DNA of 15,794 bases, from positions 1-15,794 of the forward strand of contig CBDUQP010000086.1 of assembly GCA_965369385.1 (NCBI GenBank), read 5' to 3'. The translations under genes were made by a program, and so were the position numbers. Positions 1 to 7,765 of the stretch are shown here, piece after piece (position 1 is the stretch's first letter; every line of letters begins with the position of its first letter). The notes under the pieces were generated by a model, which had not been told where the DNA came from, made no database searches, and worked only from the letters and a program-made list of their open reading frames with translations. The DNA is from CBDUQP01 sp965369385 (lineage in GTDB: Bacteria; Planctomycetota; Phycisphaerae; SM23-33).

Positions 1-331
1 CCAGAATAAAACTAAAACGATTATACCCATCAATTTAGGTGGGACAGAGTACTAGCCATGCCCCTGCAAAACACCACCACAATATTACGATACACCTTCC
101 CCGCAAGTGCCGGATGACCGGCGCCTGGGCCTAATGTCTTACCAGATGGGCACTAAGGATCCTGATAAACCTCGGCCGTCCGGGCCATGATTGTCATGAA
201 TTGCGGAAATAATCACCATATCCGCACAATCTTTCCCATACAAAACCGTGACTGCAATTCATCAAATTGCTACGATGTGCTACATATAAGAACAACCCCC
301 ACCCTGCCACAGCGCCAGGAGATGACGCCCG
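1..331. other. Non-coding stretch upstream of ettA
   Basis: No protein-coding gene is supported here; the open frames are short and resemble nothing I recognise. Just before the ettA start there is an A/T-rich patch with TACATA at 281-286 and TTCATC at 258-263, spaced 17 bases, which could be a weak promoter. On the minus strand TATAAT reads from 25 down to 20, a possible -10 element for a gene lying left of the window, but I see no good matching -35 box. Both calls are weak. Confidence 0.4.
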
Positions 332-2008
332 ATGCCCCCAGAATTCGTATTTTCGACGACCGACGTCTGCAAAACATATGACAACAAGCCGATTCTCAAC
401 GATATCAGCCTGTCGTTCCTCTACGGAGCCAAGATCGGTATCGTCGGCGAAAATGGGTCCGGCAAGAGCACGTTGCTGCGAATCATGGCCGGCGAGGATA
501 AGGATTTCGACGGCGAGGCCCTGCTCGCCAAGGGCATGACCGTCTGCCACGTCCCGCAAGAACCACAACTCAACCTCGACAAGACCGTCCGCCAAAACCT
601 TCGCCTCGCGGTAGCAGGCGTGCAGTCGCTGGTCGATCGCTACGAAGAAATCAGCGAGAAGATGGGCGAAGATATCGATCCCGATGAGATGGACAAGCTG
701 CTCAAAGAAATGGGCAACCTTCAAGATCGCATAGATGCATGCGACGGGTGGGAGATAGATCGCCTGATGGACATAGCCTCCGATGCACTCGTGCTGCCGC
801 CCGACGACACTCCGGCAAACATCCTCTCGGGTGGAGAGCGCAGGCGAGTGGCCCTGTGCATGGCGCTGCTCGAAAAGCCCGACCTGCTGCTATTGGACGA
901 ACCCACTAACCATCTTGACGCCGAAACCGTTGCATGGCTCGAGCAGACTCTGCGGGACTATCCCGGCACGGTCATAATCGTCACGCACGACAGGTACTTC
1001 CTCGATAACATCACCAAGTGGATCCTCGAGATAGACAATACGCGAGGGATCCCGTTTGAAGGCAACTATTCGTCATGGCTGGCTCAGAAGGCTCAGCTTC
1101 TCCAGGTGATGGAGAAGAAGGAAACCCAGCGGCAGCGAACGCTTAAACGCGAGCTGGAGTGGATCAAATCGTCCCAGCAGGGACGCATGAAGAAGGGCCG
1201 AGCCAGGATCACCGCTTACGATGACCTCGCCAGCCAGTCGTTCCATGCCGACAAGAGCGAGCATCACATTCAGATAGCACCCGGCGGCAGACTTGGCGAA
1301 CATGTGCTCAAAGCCGATAAGCTCACCAAAGGCTTCGATGGCGTGAATCTGCTGATGGATTGTTCCTTTGAACTTCCTCGCGGCGGCGTGGTGGGCGTGA
1401 TCGGCCCGAACGGCACGGGCAAAACTACCCTGTTCCGCATGATAATGGGCGAAGAAGAGCCCGACGCCGGATCGATAACGCTTGGGCCGACGGTGGAGCT
1501 TTCGTATGTGGACCAGAACCGCGATGCGCTCCAGGCCGACAATACGATCTTCGAGGAAATCACCGATGGTAAGGAGACTATCGAACTGGGCAATACCTCG
1601 ATGAACTCGCGGGCTTACGTTTCGCGATTCAACTTCCGCGGCCCGCTGCAGCAGAAGAAAGTTGGCGATCTTTCCGGCGGAGAGCGTAACCGTGTTCATC
1701 TTGCAAAGCTCCTGAGACGCGGCGGGAACCTGGTATTGCTTGATGAACCGACGAACGATCTGGACGTTGATACGATGCGCGTGCTGGAGCAGGCGATTAT
1801 CGATTTCCCCGGCTGCGCGATGGTAATAAGCCATGACCGGTTCTTTCTGGACCGGATATGCACACACCTGCTGATTTTGGAAGGCGATGGCGGAACAAGA
1901 TGGTTCGAAGGCAATTTTGCGACCTATGAAGAAAAGGTGCTCCGCGCGGGCGACGGCGACCGGCTGGCACACCGCCGCAGCAAGTACAAACGAATCAGTC
2001 TGAAATAG
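332..2008 (+). CDS. ettA: EttA-type ABC-F ATPase (energy-dependent translational throttle)
   Basis: The 558-residue protein has two ABC ATPase domains and no membrane segments. Domain 1 shows Walker A GENGSGKS (39-46), signature LSGGER (165-170), Walker B LLLLDEP (185-191) and H-loop THD (218-220). Domain 2 shows GPNGTGKT (358-365), LSGGER (447-452), LVLLDEP (467-473) and SHD (500-502). A charged arm-like stretch lies at about 95-135, and the inter-domain linker with EGNYSSWL and ELEWIKSSQQGR is at about 242-300. Length, linker, the YVDQNRD and RAYVSRFNF segments and the C-terminal KYKRI closely match E. coli EttA (555 residues). EttA is known to bind the ribosomal E site and gate the first elongation steps according to the ADP/ATP ratio. 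AGGAG (317-321) precedes the ATG by 10 bases. No frameshift or lost catalytic residue is visible. Confidence in the subfamily is high. Confidence 0.95.
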   Translation: MPPEFVFSTTDVCKTYDNKPILNDISLSFLYGAKIGIVGENGSGKSTLLRIMAGEDKDFDGEALLAKGMTVCHVPQEPQLNLDKTVRQNLRLAVAGVQSLVDRYEEISEKMGEDIDPDEMDKLLKEMGNLQDRIDACDGWEIDRLMDIASDALVLPPDDTPANILSGGERRRVALCMALLEKPDLLLLDEPTNHLDAETVAWLEQTLRDYPGTVIIVTHDRYFLDNITKWILEIDNTRGIPFEGNYSSWLAQKAQLLQVMEKKETQRQRTLKRELEWIKSSQQGRMKKGRARITAYDDLASQSFHADKSEHHIQIAPGGRLGEHVLKADKLTKGFDGVNLLMDCSFELPRGGVVGVIGPNGTGKTTLFRMIMGEEEPDAGSITLGPTVELSYVDQNRDALQADNTIFEEITDGKETIELGNTSMNSRAYVSRFNFRGPLQQKKVGDLSGGERNRVHLAKLLRRGGNLVLLDEPTNDLDVDTMRVLEQAIIDFPGCAMVISHDRFFLDRICTHLLILEGDGGTRWFEGNFATYEEKVLRAGDGDRLAHRRSKYKRISLK

Positions 2009-2273
2009 GCCGAAAGGGCTGGATATTGCGTTAGATACCCCATCTGCGGGCAGGCTATGCTTGGATAGTGACATTGCATACGCTATACTGGTGCACACAA
2101 TATCGGAAGCATTTGCTGCCGGTGTCGCTTCTGAGGTTTGGAATCTGACACTTGAAACTTGGGATTCTCACGTTATTCGCACATGGCAGATGGCACACGG
2201 TGTATAAAGAAACCTTCCGCGATGGCGGCGGGGCAATTCGGACACGGCGCGTAATTGAAGGGAGGTTCTTTAT
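2009..2273. promoter_or_regulatory. Intergenic region with candidate promoter for the 2274-5396 gene cluster
   Basis: A possible sigma-70-like promoter is TTGGAT (2061-2066), a 17-base spacer and TATACT (2084-2089). The -10 box is good and the -35 box only fair. Transcription from it would give a leader of roughly 180 bases. A second A/T-rich TATAAA occurs at 2203-2208 without a convincing -35 box. No coding sequence and no clear terminator for ettA is seen. Confidence 0.35.
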
Positions 2274-3683
2274 ATGAACCCGATCAAACTCGTTCGCAAG
2301 CTTCTGAAGGCATTCCGCGGCGGCTCGAGCTTTCGCGAAATATTCCTTGGCCTGTTCCTCGGTTTCGCAATCGGTATGCTCCCCGGAGCGAGCCTGACGC
2401 TGATAGTGCTCATCGCGCTGCTGTTGCTGCTGAACACAAACGGAGCGATGGCCTTTGTGGCGTTAGCGATCGGCAAGGTCCTCTGCTATGCACTCGCTCC
2501 GCTCACGTTCCACCTCGGTTACTTCATGATCCACACGCTGGGGCTGAGCGGCCTGGTGGCGTATTGCGGAGATACTCCTGTGCTGGCGTTGCTCAACCTG
2601 GACGTCTACTGCATGATGGCATCTATACCGATAGTGATTATCGTCGGCGGCGCCGGTGCGTGGTTCCTCGCCAAAGGAGTAGTCGGCGTCCAGAAGAAGT
2701 TCGTAGCCGCCAAGGACAACAGCGAGAAACTCCAGGCGCTTTCAGGCAAGAAGTGGATGCGATTCATTCTCTGGGTGCTAGCCGGCAAGCAGAAGAAGTC
2801 GATCGCAGAATCAATGGCGGAAAAACGCCCGCTAATCCGCAAGGGTCGCCTCATCGTCGGCGGCGTACTAATGGTGATCATCCTTGTCGGGATGAAGTTC
2901 TACATGAATGGATTGTTGTGCAGCGGACTTGAGGTAGGCATCGCCGCAGCCAATGGCGCGGAAGTGAACATCGAAAGCGTGAGCCTGTCGTTATCACAGG
3001 GCGAACTTATTATCAATGGCTTGCAGGTTACGGACCCGAAAAACCCAGCATACAACCAGGTGCAGGCTAAGGAAATCAGGGCCGACGTGAGCATGCTCGA
3101 CCTGCTCACCAGGCGTTTGGTAATCGAAAAGATCGTATGCGACCAGCTCATACTGGACGCCAAGAGAAAAGAAGCCGGCTGGGTGAAGGAGATATCGAAA
3201 GAGGTAGAAGAGCCGTTTGATGTCTGGTCCGAGATCGAGGCGTTGCAGAAGATTGAATACGCCAAGAAGTTCAAGAACTTCGTCGAAACGATGCAAAAGC
3301 TGAAGGACTACCTGGCCAAGGGCGGCAAGGGCGACGCGGACGAACAGGCCCAGAAGCTGAAAGAACAACTGGAGACCAAGGGCTATCTGGGGGCATCGGC
3401 CCAGGAAGTTCTCGCCAAGCGCCCCACGTGGGTCATAAGCGAGCTGCTAGTCAGCAATGCGAGAATCCATCCGGACCTGTTCGGCTTCACCATCAAAGGC
3501 ACAGACCTGTCAAGCGATCCTTCCCTGCATGGCACAATGCCATCCATAACGCTGCCCACCGTAGCCGACGCACTAGCAAGAGCCTTCTCCAAAGAAGGAT
3601 TGGGCGATATTGCGGGCGCCGCAGGTAATGCTGGCGATGCCCTCAAAAAGGGTCTAGGCGGACTGTTCGGCAAAAAGAAATAG
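2274..3683 (+). CDS. Membrane protein: TIGR03546/DUF2062-like domain joined to an AsmA-like periplasmic domain
   Basis: The 469-residue protein has two parts. Residues 1-170 are hydrophobic, with about four membrane segments; the segment FLGLFLGFAIGMLPG (24-38) resembles TIGR03546 and DUF2062 proteins. After a basic stretch, one more membrane helix lies at about 192-208. Then comes an AsmA/TIGR03545-like beta-rich start (about 218-300) with VNIESVSLSLSQGELIINGL and alternating hydrophobic strands, as in periplasmic lipid-handling AsmA-clan proteins. A charged, probably coiled-coil region follows (about 300-370), and the C-terminus is Gly/Lys-rich, ending GLFGKKK. From memory, TIGR03546 and TIGR03545 are usually separate neighbouring genes of unknown function in outer-membrane bacteria, so this would be a fusion. 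The Shine-Dalgarno AAGGGAGG (2258-2265) sits 8 bases before the ATG. The stop is only 4 bases before the next gene, suggesting cotranscription. The envelope role is inferred. Confidence 0.7.
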   Translation: MNPIKLVRKLLKAFRGGSSFREIFLGLFLGFAIGMLPGASLTLIVLIALLLLLNTNGAMAFVALAIGKVLCYALAPLTFHLGYFMIHTLGLSGLVAYCGDTPVLALLNLDVYCMMASIPIVIIVGGAGAWFLAKGVVGVQKKFVAAKDNSEKLQALSGKKWMRFILWVLAGKQKKSIAESMAEKRPLIRKGRLIVGGVLMVIILVGMKFYMNGLLCSGLEVGIAAANGAEVNIESVSLSLSQGELIINGLQVTDPKNPAYNQVQAKEIRADVSMLDLLTRRLVIEKIVCDQLILDAKRKEAGWVKEISKEVEEPFDVWSEIEALQKIEYAKKFKNFVETMQKLKDYLAKGGKGDADEQAQKLKEQLETKGYLGASAQEVLAKRPTWVISELLVSNARIHPDLFGFTIKGTDLSSDPSLHGTMPSITLPTVADALARAFSKEGLGDIAGAAGNAGDALKKGLGGLFGKKK

Positions 3684-3687
3684 GTTC

Positions 3688-4680
3688 ATGACGAACTACT
3701 GCAATGAAATAATAGACATCAGCCAGCCGTCGACAGCTCCCACCAAGGATTCATGGCGACCTGACCAGCAATACGAAGGCACCTATCCTGAAGGAGCCAG
3801 AGCCAAAGAAGTCTATTTTTCACCTGCCACACCAGCAACAGACTTCATCAAGCCGGATTGGCGATACATGTTCAAACTGCCTCGCAGCACAGAATGGTGT
3901 CCGTGGCAGTTCTGGGTTGAGATCATCGCTTACCGGCTAGGCTGCCTCATAGGAGTCGATGTTCCGCCAGCCCATGTAGGCTTCAGCAGCTCCTATTCCC
4001 CAACTCCTGATGCTGCTGGTGAATCAGCCTATGGCGCCCTGATTGAATGGTTCTACGATGAAAAAAGGGATGTCTATATCTCCGGTGGTCGAATAATGTC
4101 CGGATTGATAGATGATTATGATCTGGACAAAGGCAAGCAGCACAATCTTGAATCCTTGATAAAATGGGGACTTCTTGACGATGAGAGAAAGCGCCTGCAC
4201 TGGGCTGGCGTCTTGACTCTCGATGCCCTGATCGCGAATACAGACCGTCATCAAGATAATTGGGGTATAGTTCTCAAGGCTGATGGCAATACTGTCTTTT
4301 CTCCTGCTTTTGATAATGGAACAGCTTTGGAGCACTCCATCCAAGAAGAGAATTTTCACAAATATCAGCAGCCTACGAAACTGAAGAAGTATTTGGAGAA
4401 ACGTAGCCTGGCCAAGCATCACATGAAATGGAATCTGAAGGAAGCGAAGCCGCTGAACTTCTATGAGTTCATGAACCTATTCGTCTCAAAGTTCCCTGAT
4501 ACGAAGCCAACTATTTCGAAACACCTATGCTTTGATCGAGACCAAGCCGCGACGATTCTTGACCCTCTGTGTGATATAGTTGATGATGGTAGATATCGAT
4601 TGACACAGCAGAGACTCGACTTCATGCTTGATATGATATTCCGACGTAAGCGATTGCTGATGGACGCATTAGAATTATGA
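3688..4680 (+). CDS. HipA/HipT-like protein kinase core
   Basis: The 330-residue protein matches the C-terminal kinase core of HipA. The nucleotide loop EGARAK (35-40) aligns with GAQEK of HipA. K63 in MFKLP matches the ATP-binding Lys of HIIKLP. E78 lies in the following helix. The catalytic loop IANTDRHQDNW (182-192; D186, N191) matches IGATDGHAKNF. FDNGTAL (208-214; D209) is the metal-binding motif. HipA kinases phosphorylate translation-related targets such as GltX; HipT targets TrpS. The target here is unknown. HipA's first N-terminal subdomain is absent, as in HipT of the HipBST systems; the next gene seems to carry it. HipA's autophosphorylated Ser150 seems replaced (Y33, with T32 beside it) by my unaided alignment. 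The start is 4 bases after the preceding stop, lacks a good Shine-Dalgarno site and may rely on translational coupling. The gene looks richer in A/T than its neighbours, which may mean acquisition. Confidence 0.85.
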   Translation: MTNYCNEIIDISQPSTAPTKDSWRPDQQYEGTYPEGARAKEVYFSPATPATDFIKPDWRYMFKLPRSTEWCPWQFWVEIIAYRLGCLIGVDVPPAHVGFSSSYSPTPDAAGESAYGALIEWFYDEKRDVYISGGRIMSGLIDDYDLDKGKQHNLESLIKWGLLDDERKRLHWAGVLTLDALIANTDRHQDNWGIVLKADGNTVFSPAFDNGTALEHSIQEENFHKYQQPTKLKKYLEKRSLAKHHMKWNLKEAKPLNFYEFMNLFVSKFPDTKPTISKHLCFDRDQAATILDPLCDIVDDGRYRLTQQRLDFMLDMIFRRKRLLMDALEL

Positions 4681-5396
4681 CAGCCCCACAATACATCGAA
4701 CATATCGTTGAACCGGATAAGCTTCTATTGAGCTGGCTGCCATCAAAGGCCAGCGGGCATTCTCGCCTGCGCCGCTTTGTCGCCGAACTAATTTCCGATG
4801 GCGACAATATCCGCCTTGAATATTTGCTGGATTCTGAAGATTTTGCCGAAGCGACCAAGATCGGATTTAAAGAGTATCCTGGGTTCTCAAGGGATACACG
4901 AATTCACAACAATGTACTGTCTGCCTTCATGCGCAGGCTTCCACCTCACACACGGAATGATTTCGGCAAGTATCTGGCTGCCATTCGCATTAATCCTGCT
5001 GACAAGGACAGTATCTCAGATTTTGCACTGCTGGGTTATTCCGGTGCGATATTGCCGGGCGATGGCTTCACCGTGATAAATGCTTTTGGAAATGCCAAGC
5101 CACCTTTTGAATTCCTGCTCCAGATTCAAGGGTACAGGCACCGTCAGCAGAACCTTCCTTATCAGGATATTTGTCACGGCATGCAAGTTACGTTTCAACC
5201 AGAGCCTCAGAACATCGACGATCCAGAAGCTATCATGATGCTGGTTAGTGGAAAGCACGTTGGGTATGTCTGTCGTGGTATAAATAAGTCGTTTCATAAC
5301 TGGACCGCCAATGGGTACGACATTGAGGCAGTTATTGAAAGGATCAATGGCACAGAAGACAATCCAAAGATTTATGCATTTGTTAAGGTATCGTGA
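4677..5396 (+). CDS. HipS-like domain fused to a HIRAN domain; putative partner of the kinase
   Basis: The 239-residue protein starts inside the kinase stop codon (ATGA overlap), so the two are translationally coupled. The C-terminal part (about 146-237) looks like HIRAN: an opening LLQIQGYRH, then GMQVTFQPEPQNIDDPEAI (168-186), then HVGYVCRGI (194-202). HIRAN of eukaryotic HLTF binds DNA 3' ends; bacterial versions are less studied. The N-terminal part (about 15-135) follows the order of HipA's N-subdomain 1: RRFVAELISDGDNIRLEYL (32-50) resembles NQRVGELTKLANGAHTFKY. NNVLSAFMRRLPP (78-90) resembles DAVFNFFDNLLPD. SDFALLGYSGAILPGDGFTV (114-133) resembles FDLLSEIGRDSVGAVTLIP. In HipBST, the separate HipS subdomain is the antitoxin of HipT. 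I infer that this is a HipS-HIRAN fusion restraining or targeting the kinase. HIRAN is fairly secure; the HipS relationship is my own alignment by eye. Confidence 0.72.
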   Translation: MTAPQYIEHIVEPDKLLLSWLPSKASGHSRLRRFVAELISDGDNIRLEYLLDSEDFAEATKIGFKEYPGFSRDTRIHNNVLSAFMRRLPPHTRNDFGKYLAAIRINPADKDSISDFALLGYSGAILPGDGFTVINAFGNAKPPFEFLLQIQGYRHRQQNLPYQDICHGMQVTFQPEPQNIDDPEAIMMLVSGKHVGYVCRGINKSFHNWTANGYDIEAVIERINGTEDNPKIYAFVKVS

Positions 5397-5675
5397 CAGG
5401 TCGGCGTTACAAAGTGCTGGATTCAATCCTAGAAGTCCCACTGCCTGATTGAGCCCACAGATTCTATGAAAGAACCGAAATGGGAGTATCCCAGCGCGGG
5501 AGCCGGATCACTCCAGCTCCCGCGATGGTTTTCATCCAGCCTCAGCGAGAAACCCACCCACATAGCCTACCGCCCCTTTTCCTCGTCAAAACACTCCTTT
5601 GAACTGGACAATGTCCGCATCACTGCGTAGACTGCCGCGATTAACGACTTGCCCACCAAAATCAGGAGCCAGACC
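5397..5675. other. Intergenic region between HIRAN gene and SGNH hydrolase
   Basis: No gene is evident. The stretch holds the hairpin at 5495-5524 and, nearer the next gene, a short dyad GGACA-A-TGTCC (5606-5616) that could be an operator for the downstream genes. No convincing -35/-10 pair was found. Confidence 0.3.
5495..5524 (+). terminator. 9-bp hairpin, possible terminator of the kinase/HIRAN operon
   Basis: CGCGGGAGC (5495-5503) and GCTCCCGCG (5516-5524) are perfect inverted repeats with a 12-base loop. The hairpin lies about 100 bases after the HIRAN-gene stop. Only a short TTTT run follows a few bases later, so a classical intrinsic terminator is plausible but not certain. Confidence 0.5.
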
Positions 5676-6296
5676 GTGTTCGAGCAGGAAAACATTGACG
5701 CCATCATGAACTTCTACGCCACCTATCCGCGGTACGCTGAGATTCTCAGCTATCGGGAGCTCACCGAGAGTGTCGGGACCGTTCGCAATATCTTCTATGG
5801 CGACTCCATAACCCAAGCCTGGCCGCTGCACGAGTTCTTCCCCAACCATTCCATACTCAACCGCGGAATAGGCGGGGACTCGGTGTACGGCCTGTACCAG
5901 CGCATGGACTTTGACATATTCCCCTACAACCCGGGCCGCGTGATCATGACCGTCGGCATCAACCAGATAGGTGAAACTGCCGAACGAATCTATGATCACA
6001 TAATGGCACTTGCCGATATGATGCGAAAGAAGGATATCAGCATGGTCCTGGGCAGTATCCTGCCCGTGCGCGAACCTGCCCCCCGTGTGGAACACCAGGA
6101 CAAGATAGTCGAAATCAACGAAATGCTCCGCCAGGGTGCAGATAGCGAAGGGTATGGCTTCGTTGACTATCACTCCGCCATGAAGGATGAAACCGGCCAG
6201 CTGGCGGCAGAGTATACCGTCGAGGATGGAATCCACGTTACCCTTCCCGGTTACCAAGTGATGGCCAAACTGGTCCGCCCGTTCCTGCTGGACTGA
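5676..6296 (+). CDS. SGNH/GDSL-family hydrolase
   Basis: The product is 206 residues if started at GTG 5676, where AGGAG (5664-5668) lies 7 bases upstream. The longer frame from TTG 5649 has no such site. Numbering from that upstream TTG, the SGNH blocks are: block I FYGDSITQAW with nucleophile S53; block II NRGIGGDSVYG, the oxyanion-hole Gly region (71-81); block III VGINQIG with N105; and block V DGIHVTLPGY with D193 and H196 of the triad. Block III is usually GxND, so GINQ is a mild deviation. No signal peptide is visible, so a cytoplasmic ester hydrolase is likely. Family members include PAF-acetylhydrolase-like enzymes and carbohydrate O-acetyl esterases. The permease downstream and the mannosidase nearby make a carbohydrate esterase reasonable, but the substrate cannot be read from the sequence. 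Confidence 0.85.
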   Translation: MFEQENIDAIMNFYATYPRYAEILSYRELTESVGTVRNIFYGDSITQAWPLHEFFPNHSILNRGIGGDSVYGLYQRMDFDIFPYNPGRVIMTVGINQIGETAERIYDHIMALADMMRKKDISMVLGSILPVREPAPRVEHQDKIVEINEMLRQGADSEGYGFVDYHSAMKDETGQLAAEYTVEDGIHVTLPGYQVMAKLVRPFLLD

Positions 6297-6331
6297 TATC
6301 GCCGGGCGCAGGTGAAAACACCCTCACAACA

Positions 6332-7297
6332 ATGACCCCAGAACTGAAATTCCTGATATCAGTCAGTCTGATTTTGTTGTCCACGGTGGCAGGCTACCTG
6401 TGCCGAAAACGCGAACTGCTGGATGAAGGTCTTTCCAAAAGCATGATGACCTTCGTAATGGTCTTCGGATACACCACTGTAAGTGTCTTATCGATCTGGA
6501 AGCTCAAGCTGAATGTAGCCCACGCCTGGCTACCGATCCTCGGCGGACTGCAGATTGTGTTAATGATAATGGTGGGCCTTGCATTCAGCAAACTCATAAC
6601 ATCCATTCGTTCCAAACGCGGACTGTTCGCGATATGCATGTCGATGGGGAATAACGGGCTGACAATGGGTGGGTTTATCGTATATCAGCTTTTGGGCGAG
6701 AACGGGCTCGGCCTGGCAAGCATATACGGGCTCATGTGGACGCCAATCATCGTGTTCGTCCTATACCCCGTCGCAATCCACTTCTCCTCACGCAAACCCA
6801 ACCACTCCATCGGTAAGCTCCTTGTTAAGAGTGTCTTTAATTGGCGGGCCATCGGAATGCCAATGTCGATTGTGGCGATCGTGCTCTCGCTATCAAACGT
6901 ACCACGACCCGATGCCATCGCCGATTTCCACATCATCGATATACTTGTTTTCGTGGTCACGGCGATGGCTTACTTCTCGATAGGGTTGCGCCTTCACCTG
7001 TCACGAGTGGCTCCGCTGAAGAAGCAGATAATCTCGCTGGCAGCGTGCAGATTTGGCATAGGCCTGGCCGCTGGTTGGGCACTGGTCGCAGTCACCTACC
7101 TGACACCCTGGCCGATGGTCGCCGGCATCACGCGCGACGTATTCATCATCCAGTCATTCGTCCCGGTAGCAATCACGGCCGTCGCCATCGCCAACATGTT
7201 CGGCCTGCACCCGCGGCAAGCATCGGCCCTGTTCGTAACCAACACCGCTGCATATATCGCGGCAGTCCTTCCGTTTGTGGTTTGGATATACGGATAA
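6332..7297 (+). CDS. AEC-family (auxin efflux carrier-like) permease
   Basis: The 321-residue protein is almost wholly hydrophobic with about ten predicted membrane helices in two halves. Family-like features are the broken helix around GNNGLTMGGFIVYQLLG, followed by GLGLASIYGL, and in the second half AYFSIGLRL. AEC (Mem_trans) proteins export or exchange small carboxylates or related metabolites; the substrate here is unknown. The gene follows the SGNH hydrolase by 35 bases, consistent with cotranscription. The ATG has only a poorly spaced AGGTGA upstream, so its initiation may be weak or coupled. A shift to another ten-helix family such as bile acid:sodium symporters is possible but less likely. 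Confidence 0.72.
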   Translation: MTPELKFLISVSLILLSTVAGYLCRKRELLDEGLSKSMMTFVMVFGYTTVSVLSIWKLKLNVAHAWLPILGGLQIVLMIMVGLAFSKLITSIRSKRGLFAICMSMGNNGLTMGGFIVYQLLGENGLGLASIYGLMWTPIIVFVLYPVAIHFSSRKPNHSIGKLLVKSVFNWRAIGMPMSIVAIVLSLSNVPRPDAIADFHIIDILVFVVTAMAYFSIGLRLHLSRVAPLKKQIISLAACRFGIGLAAGWALVAVTYLTPWPMVAGITRDVFIIQSFVPVAITAVAIANMFGLHPRQASALFVTNTAAYIAAVLPFVVWIYG

Positions 7298-7674
7298 CGT
7301 ATTTCCAGCCGGATCGATCCTCGCATTCCGCACCTCAGCCCACAACACTGACCGGCCCGCCGATTCCCATTCAGCGTGCATTGGATTTCATCCATACGAA
7401 CATAAGTGAATCGCTTCGTGTCTGTGATGTGGCAAAACATGCCGGTCTGTCGGAGTCATGGTTCAAGGCGCGTTTCCGCCGGGAAGTGGGCATGCCGCCA
7501 GCAGAGTATATACTCCGCCGCAAAGTGGACCAAGGCCTGGCGTTGCTCAGGTCGGGGAAGCACACCGTAACTCATGTAGCCTACAGACTGGAGTTCTCAT
7601 CCTCGCAACACTTCGCAACGGTAGTTAAGCGATTCACAAACAAGACGCCAACACAATGGATGCGCAAGACCTGA
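7282..7674 (+). CDS. AraC/XylS-type DNA-binding domain, start unclear, possibly truncated
   Basis: Residues encoded from about 7366 to 7674 form a complete AraC double helix-turn-helix. The first unit is LRVCDVAKHAGLSESWFKAR and the second contains THVAYRLEFSSSQHF, then FATVVKRFTNKTPTQW, the typical AraC signature ending. There is no sensor domain. After the permease stop (7297) the frame has no ATG or GTG before the domain. Candidate starts are TTG at 7282, which overlaps the permease end and has no Shine-Dalgarno site, or CTG/TTG codons further in. It may be a small MarA-like regulator read by coupling, or the surviving 3' end of a larger AraC gene. The FSSSQHFATVxKRF style resembles XylR-type regulators of Planctomycetota. 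Family call is secure; intactness is not. Confidence 0.65.
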   Translation: MDIRITYFQPDRSSHSAPQPTTLTGPPIPIQRALDFIHTNISESLRVCDVAKHAGLSESWFKARFRREVGMPPAEYILRRKVDQGLALLRSGKHTVTHVAYRLEFSSSQHFATVVKRFTNKTPTQWMRKT

Positions 7675-7686
7675 TCATTCACAACG

Positions 7687-7720
7687 TACAATCGTCCCGA
7701 CGAATGCCGGGACGATTGTA
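7687..7720. terminator. Perfect 13-bp hairpin between convergent genes
   Basis: TACAATCGTCCCG (7687-7699) pairs perfectly with CGGGACGATTGTA (7708-7720) across an 8-base loop. It sits 12 bases after the AraC-domain stop and 45 bases after the mannosidase stop on the other strand, so it can serve both transcripts. Neither side has a good T-run, so it may act as a transcript-end stabiliser or a Rho-assisted terminator. Confidence 0.6.
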
Positions 7721-7765
7721 GAACACTTCAACGGATATTATGTAATTCAGACGTTACGTTTGTCG

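Noticed and set aside
1073..2098. Long minus-strand open frame opposite the ABC-F gene (341 residues)
   Set aside because: It is a shadow of the EttA coding frame; its translation has no recognisable domain, while the plus strand encodes a complete conserved ABC-F protein.
6841..7281. 5' part of the open frame that leads into the AraC domain
   Set aside because: It overlaps the permease in another frame and has no AraC sensor features, so it is a shadow and not part of the regulator.
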